DNA of 64,000 bases from JAIVHC01 sp049975505 (GTDB lineage Bacteria; Desulfobacterota; Desulfuromonadia; Desulfuromonadales; Desulfuromonadaceae): contig JBNGCY010000001.1 in assembly GCA_049975505.1 (NCBI GenBank), forward strand, positions 54,288 through 118,287, written 5' to 3'. The notes under the pieces are model-generated. The model saw only the letters and a program-made list of their open reading frames with translations. It did not search any database and was not told the DNA's origin. Below, in pieces: positions 61,403 to 64,000 of the stretch. Every line of letters begins with the position of its first letter. The first letter of the stretch is position 1. Made by a program: the position numbers and the translations under genes.

Positions 61403-62556
61403 TGTCCTGTATCTTTATCTCTAATGCCCGCCTGGTTTTACCCGATCAGGTTCAGAACAACAGCTGTCTGCTGATCGAAGATGGAATCATTCGCGACATT
61501 GGTGGCACTTGTCCGCCAACCGCGACTGAGGTCGACTTACGTGGCCAGACCCTGATCCCCGGAATCGTCGATCTGCACTGCGATGCGCTGGAAAAGGAAG
61601 CGGAACCGCGACCCAACGTCTTTTTCCCACCCAACCTTGCGGTTTCGCAAATTGATCGACGCAACGCACATGCCGGGGTTACGACTGCTTTTCACGCTAT
61701 TTCATTTGCCGGTAAAGAGCTGGGGGTTCGCAGCATTGACATGGCCCTGCAACTGGTAGCAGCATTGCGCCAGGCCAGAGACACAAGTCTCATTCATAAC
61801 CGGATTCATTGCCGTTATGAAGTCACCGATGCCGAAAGCCTGACGGTGTTGGAAGAACTTCTTGCAGCCGGCTCCATCGATCTTCTTTCTCTGATGGATC
61901 ACACCCCGGGGCAGGGGCAATTCAAGGACCCCGAGGCTTACGGGGACTACCTGGCGAAAAGCTACGGTAAATCGGCTGCCGAAATAGATCAAATTCTGGA
62001 TCTGAAACAGGCCCAGCAATCCTCTTCGGCAGAACGGATTGAGCGGTTGGCGCTGTGTGCTGGAAAATACGGGGTTCCTCTCGCCAGCCATGATGATGAC
62101 AGCAGTGTGCGGATTCAGATTATGAAATCACTCGGCGTCAGAATTTCTGAATTTCCGATCAATATCGAGACCGCAAGAGAAGCCTGCAACCAAGGGCTGA
62201 AGACTGTTTTCGGTGCGCCAAATGTTCTGCGCGGGAAAAGCCAGAGTGGTTCTGTTCGCGCCCACGACGCTTTGGCTGCGGGGGTCGCCAGTTGCCTTTG
62301 TTCTGACTACCATCCCGGAGCCTTGCTGCCTGCAGTCCTGAGATTGGAGGCCGAGGGGATGCCCTTGGCGGAGGCCATTCGGCTGATCACCTGTAATCCG
62401 GCCCAAGCTGCCAGCTTGACAAATCGAGGGTCCTTAACTGTTGGCTATCGTGCCGATCTGGTGGCTTTTGTCTCTGACTCCGGCGTTCCTCAGGTCACCC
62501 AAGTGTGGCGCGATGGAATTCAGAGTTATCTTGCGAGGTGGTGCCATGCTGCATAA
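61402..62556 (+). CDS. phnM: Alpha-D-ribose 1-methylphosphonate 5-triphosphate diphosphatase PhnM
   Basis: 384 residues of the amidohydrolase superfamily. It releases pyrophosphate from ribose-1-phosphonate-5-triphosphate. Metal ligands are in LIPGIVDLHCDALEKE and PLASHDDDS, with the CSDYHPGALLPAVL motif near the end. It overlaps phnN by 11 bp. Confidence 0.94.
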   Translation: MSCIFISNARLVLPDQVQNNSCLLIEDGIIRDIGGTCPPTATEVDLRGQTLIPGIVDLHCDALEKEAEPRPNVFFPPNLAVSQIDRRNAHAGVTTAFHAISFAGKELGVRSIDMALQLVAALRQARDTSLIHNRIHCRYEVTDAESLTVLEELLAAGSIDLLSLMDHTPGQGQFKDPEAYGDYLAKSYGKSAAEIDQILDLKQAQQSSSAERIERLALCAGKYGVPLASHDDDSSVRIQIMKSLGVRISEFPINIETAREACNQGLKTVFGAPNVLRGKSQSGSVRAHDALAAGVASCLCSDYHPGALLPAVLRLEAEGMPLAEAIRLITCNPAQAASLTNRGSLTVGYRADLVAFVSDSGVPQVTQVWRDGIQSYLARWCHAA

Positions 62557-63124
62557 GTCTGGCCGATTATTTTATGTCATCGGGGCCTCGGGAGCCGGCA
62601 AAGACAGTTTGCTCAACTATGCACGGCAGCAGCTGAAACATATCCCGACAATCGCCTTTGCTCACCGCTATATCACCCGTCCTGCATCGACCGATGGGGA
62701 AAATCATGTCGCCCTGAGCAATGAAGAATTCATGGTCCGTGTAAGCAATGGCATGATCGTCATGCACTGGCAAAGTCATGGCAACCACTATGGAATCGGC
62801 AGTGAAATTAACCAGTGGCTGGCAAGTGGCATAGACGTTGTGGTTAACGGCTCCAGAGAATATTTGCCCACAGCAACAAAGCTTTTTCCGGAAATTCAAC
62901 CTGTTCTCATAGAGGTTTCGGAGAAGGTTCTCTTGCGCCGGCTGCTGGGACGTAAACGGGAAGGCCCGGAAGAAATCGCGGCACGCATTAATCGATCGAA
63001 GATGATTTCTGTCGCGGAAGAATACCCACATATTCACATTATCAACAATGACAGTGAGCTCGAAAATGCCGGTCAAGAATTCATCAAGTTTATAACCATG
63101 GCGCGAGAATCTGAATGCGTCTGA
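62546..63124 (+). CDS. phnN: Ribose 1,5-bisphosphokinase PhnN
   Basis: 192 residues with P-loop VIGASGAGKDSLLN and ITRPASTDGENHVAL, typical of PhnN/guanylate-kinase-like enzymes. It makes PRPP from ribose 1,5-bisphosphate, closing the phosphonate pathway. The ATG at 62546 is chosen as the family N-terminus; upstream ATGs lie inside phnM. It overlaps phnP by 10 bp. Confidence 0.92.
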   Translation: MLHKSGRLFYVIGASGAGKDSLLNYARQQLKHIPTIAFAHRYITRPASTDGENHVALSNEEFMVRVSNGMIVMHWQSHGNHYGIGSEINQWLASGIDVVVNGSREYLPTATKLFPEIQPVLIEVSEKVLLRRLLGRKREGPEEIAARINRSKMISVAEEYPHIHIINNDSELENAGQEFIKFITMARESECV

Positions 63125-63855
63125 CCTTACTCGGTACGGGTGCGGCTGGTGGAGTGCCATTGTACGGCTGCCAATGTCGTGCCTGTCACCGAGCACGAGA
63201 ATATTCCTGCTATCAAAGACGCCCATGTAGCGCTCTGTTAGAAATTGGTGATAAACGCTATTTACTTGATGCCGGGCTGATGGATCTTGACCGGCGATTT
63301 CCTGTGCAGGCGCTGGATGGCATTTTTCTGACCCATTTTCACCCTGATCATGTCCAGGGGCTGTTCCATTTACGCTGGGGGATCGGCGGCCAGATACCGG
63401 TTTATTGCCCACCGGATCCGGACGGCTGTGCGGATTTATATAAGAATCCCGGCATTCTGGCATTTAACGCCATGCAGCCCTTTATCAAAGAAGATATGGG
63501 AAGCTTTTGTGTGACTCCTCTCCCGCTGATTCATTCCAAGCTGACCTTTGGATACTTGTTTGAATCGGGCCAAAAACGTGTTGCATATTTAACCGACACC
63601 AAGGGCTTATCCCGAGAGGTGCTGAACATTTTACACGCTCGTTCTCTTGATCTGGTCGTTCTCGATGCCTGTACCCCACCATGCGTTGAAAGCGCGAACC
63701 ACAATTCCATCAAAGAAGCCATCGCTCTGGTCGAAGAAATAACACCACGTAAAGCAATTCTAACTCATATAAACCACGACCTGGATCGTTGGTTATTGGA
63801 AAAACAGCCCCCTATCCCTCAGAATGTGTTGATAGCAGAGGATGAGATGCCTTGA
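63115..63855 (+). CDS. phnP: Phosphoribosyl cyclic phosphodiesterase PhnP
   Basis: 246 residues of the metallo-beta-lactamase superfamily. It opens the 1,2-cyclic phosphate of ribose formed by C-P lyase. The metal motif is FLTHFHPDHVQGL, with AYLTDTKGL later; the zinc-site cysteines of the family are in YGCQCRACHRA. It is the last gene of the operon; phnO is absent. Confidence 0.93.
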   Translation: MRLTLLGTGAAGGVPLYGCQCRACHRAREYSCYQRRPCSALLEIGDKRYLLDAGLMDLDRRFPVQALDGIFLTHFHPDHVQGLFHLRWGIGGQIPVYCPPDPDGCADLYKNPGILAFNAMQPFIKEDMGSFCVTPLPLIHSKLTFGYLFESGQKRVAYLTDTKGLSREVLNILHARSLDLVVLDACTPPCVESANHNSIKEAIALVEEITPRKAILTHINHDLDRWLLEKQPPIPQNVLIAEDEMP

Positions 63856-64000
63856 GTCGTGAGGGTAGCAGAAACGTCGTTGCATTATATTGTGTGACAA
63901 ACAGGCACCGGTGATGACGACAGCTTCGGTATTGATGGCTTTACAACGATGTAGATTCAACCAAGCTTGATGCTTTCGCAAAAAGTATCAAAATAGATGG
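63856..64000. other. End of window after phnP
   Basis: 145 bp with no supported gene or terminator. A minus-strand reading frame at 63793-63981 overlaps the phnP end and looks like chance. Confidence 0.4.

Noticed and set aside
53524..63855. The phn operon as a recent horizontal transfer
   Set aside because: Its base composition by eye is not clearly different, no flanking tRNA or integrase is seen, and the absence of miniature elements there is weak evidence.
1..64000. tRNA, rRNA or CRISPR loci
   Set aside because: No T-loop signature, rRNA sequence or regularly spaced short repeat was found; the dispersed repeats are mobile elements with target duplications, not CRISPR.

Overview
The window reads as a draft-assembly scaffold (two runs of exactly 100 N) from a Gram-negative bacterium. 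HldD (lipopolysaccharide heptose), an FxsA-type inner-membrane protein, SecDF-YajC and the order rpmF-plsX-fabH-fabD-fabG-acpP-fabF fit Proteobacteria in the wide sense. Rubredoxin, a ferredoxin-type 2-oxoacid oxidoreductase and the run yajC-secD-secF-recJ suggest an anaerobic or microaerobic lineage such as the Desulfuromonas/Geobacter group. That placement is inference and some proteins look gammaproteobacterial.

Layout. 1-5.9 kb: fatty-acid and phospholipid initiation operon (minus strand). 6.4-16.3 kb: fxsA, a methyltransferase, an AddAB-like repair nuclease pair, a membrane-anchored sugar-dehydrogenase-like protein and hldD. 16.6-21.4 kb: maeB, thrC, ccdA. 21.2-28.9 kb (minus): queA-tgt-yajC-secD-secF-recJ. 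29-32.2 kb: an aminotransferase and the umuDC SOS mutagenesis pair. 32.5-38.3 kb: Hsp20, an SDR/DUF2867 protein, an EVE protein, an MFS transporter, an S1 RNA-binding protein and rubredoxin. 38.5-41.9 kb: HdeD-like protein, double rhodanese, split YeeE/YedE sulfur transporter and an unknown secreted protein. 42-46.3 kb: small unknown protein, BioD-like/DRTGG ATPase, glyoxalase-II-like hydrolase, Ste24-type protease, DUF4395 protein. 46.5-52.7 kb: 2-oxoacid:ferredoxin oxidoreductase, a P2-type calcium-type ATPase and a PP2C/SpoIIE phosphatase. 52.8-53.3 kb: a transposase remnant and a gap-interrupted gapA/epd gene. 53.5-63.9 kb: a nearly complete C-P lyase operon, phnFDCEGHIJKLMNP.

The main finding is a family of seven miniature inverted-repeat elements between 7.5 and 46.5 kb. 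They have GTAAC-type ends, and in four copies they are flanked by perfect 8-bp target duplications (7/8 in a fifth, 6/8 in a sixth). Five copies (145-157 bp) carry a central hairpin cassette; two (60 and 80 bp) lack it. The GTAA ends and 8-bp duplications point to mobilisation by an IS66-family transposase, absent here. Several copies sit 24-58 bp upstream of start codons or inside operons (yajC-secD, secF-recJ, addA-methyltransferase), so they may act on the RNA as well as move. They also supply spurious upstream start codons to three genes.

Other points: an apparent one-base frameshift at the end of recJ, two assembly gaps that hide much more than 100 bp each, and a PhnK with an N-terminal four-cysteine insert. 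No rRNA, tRNA, CRISPR array or prophage was seen.
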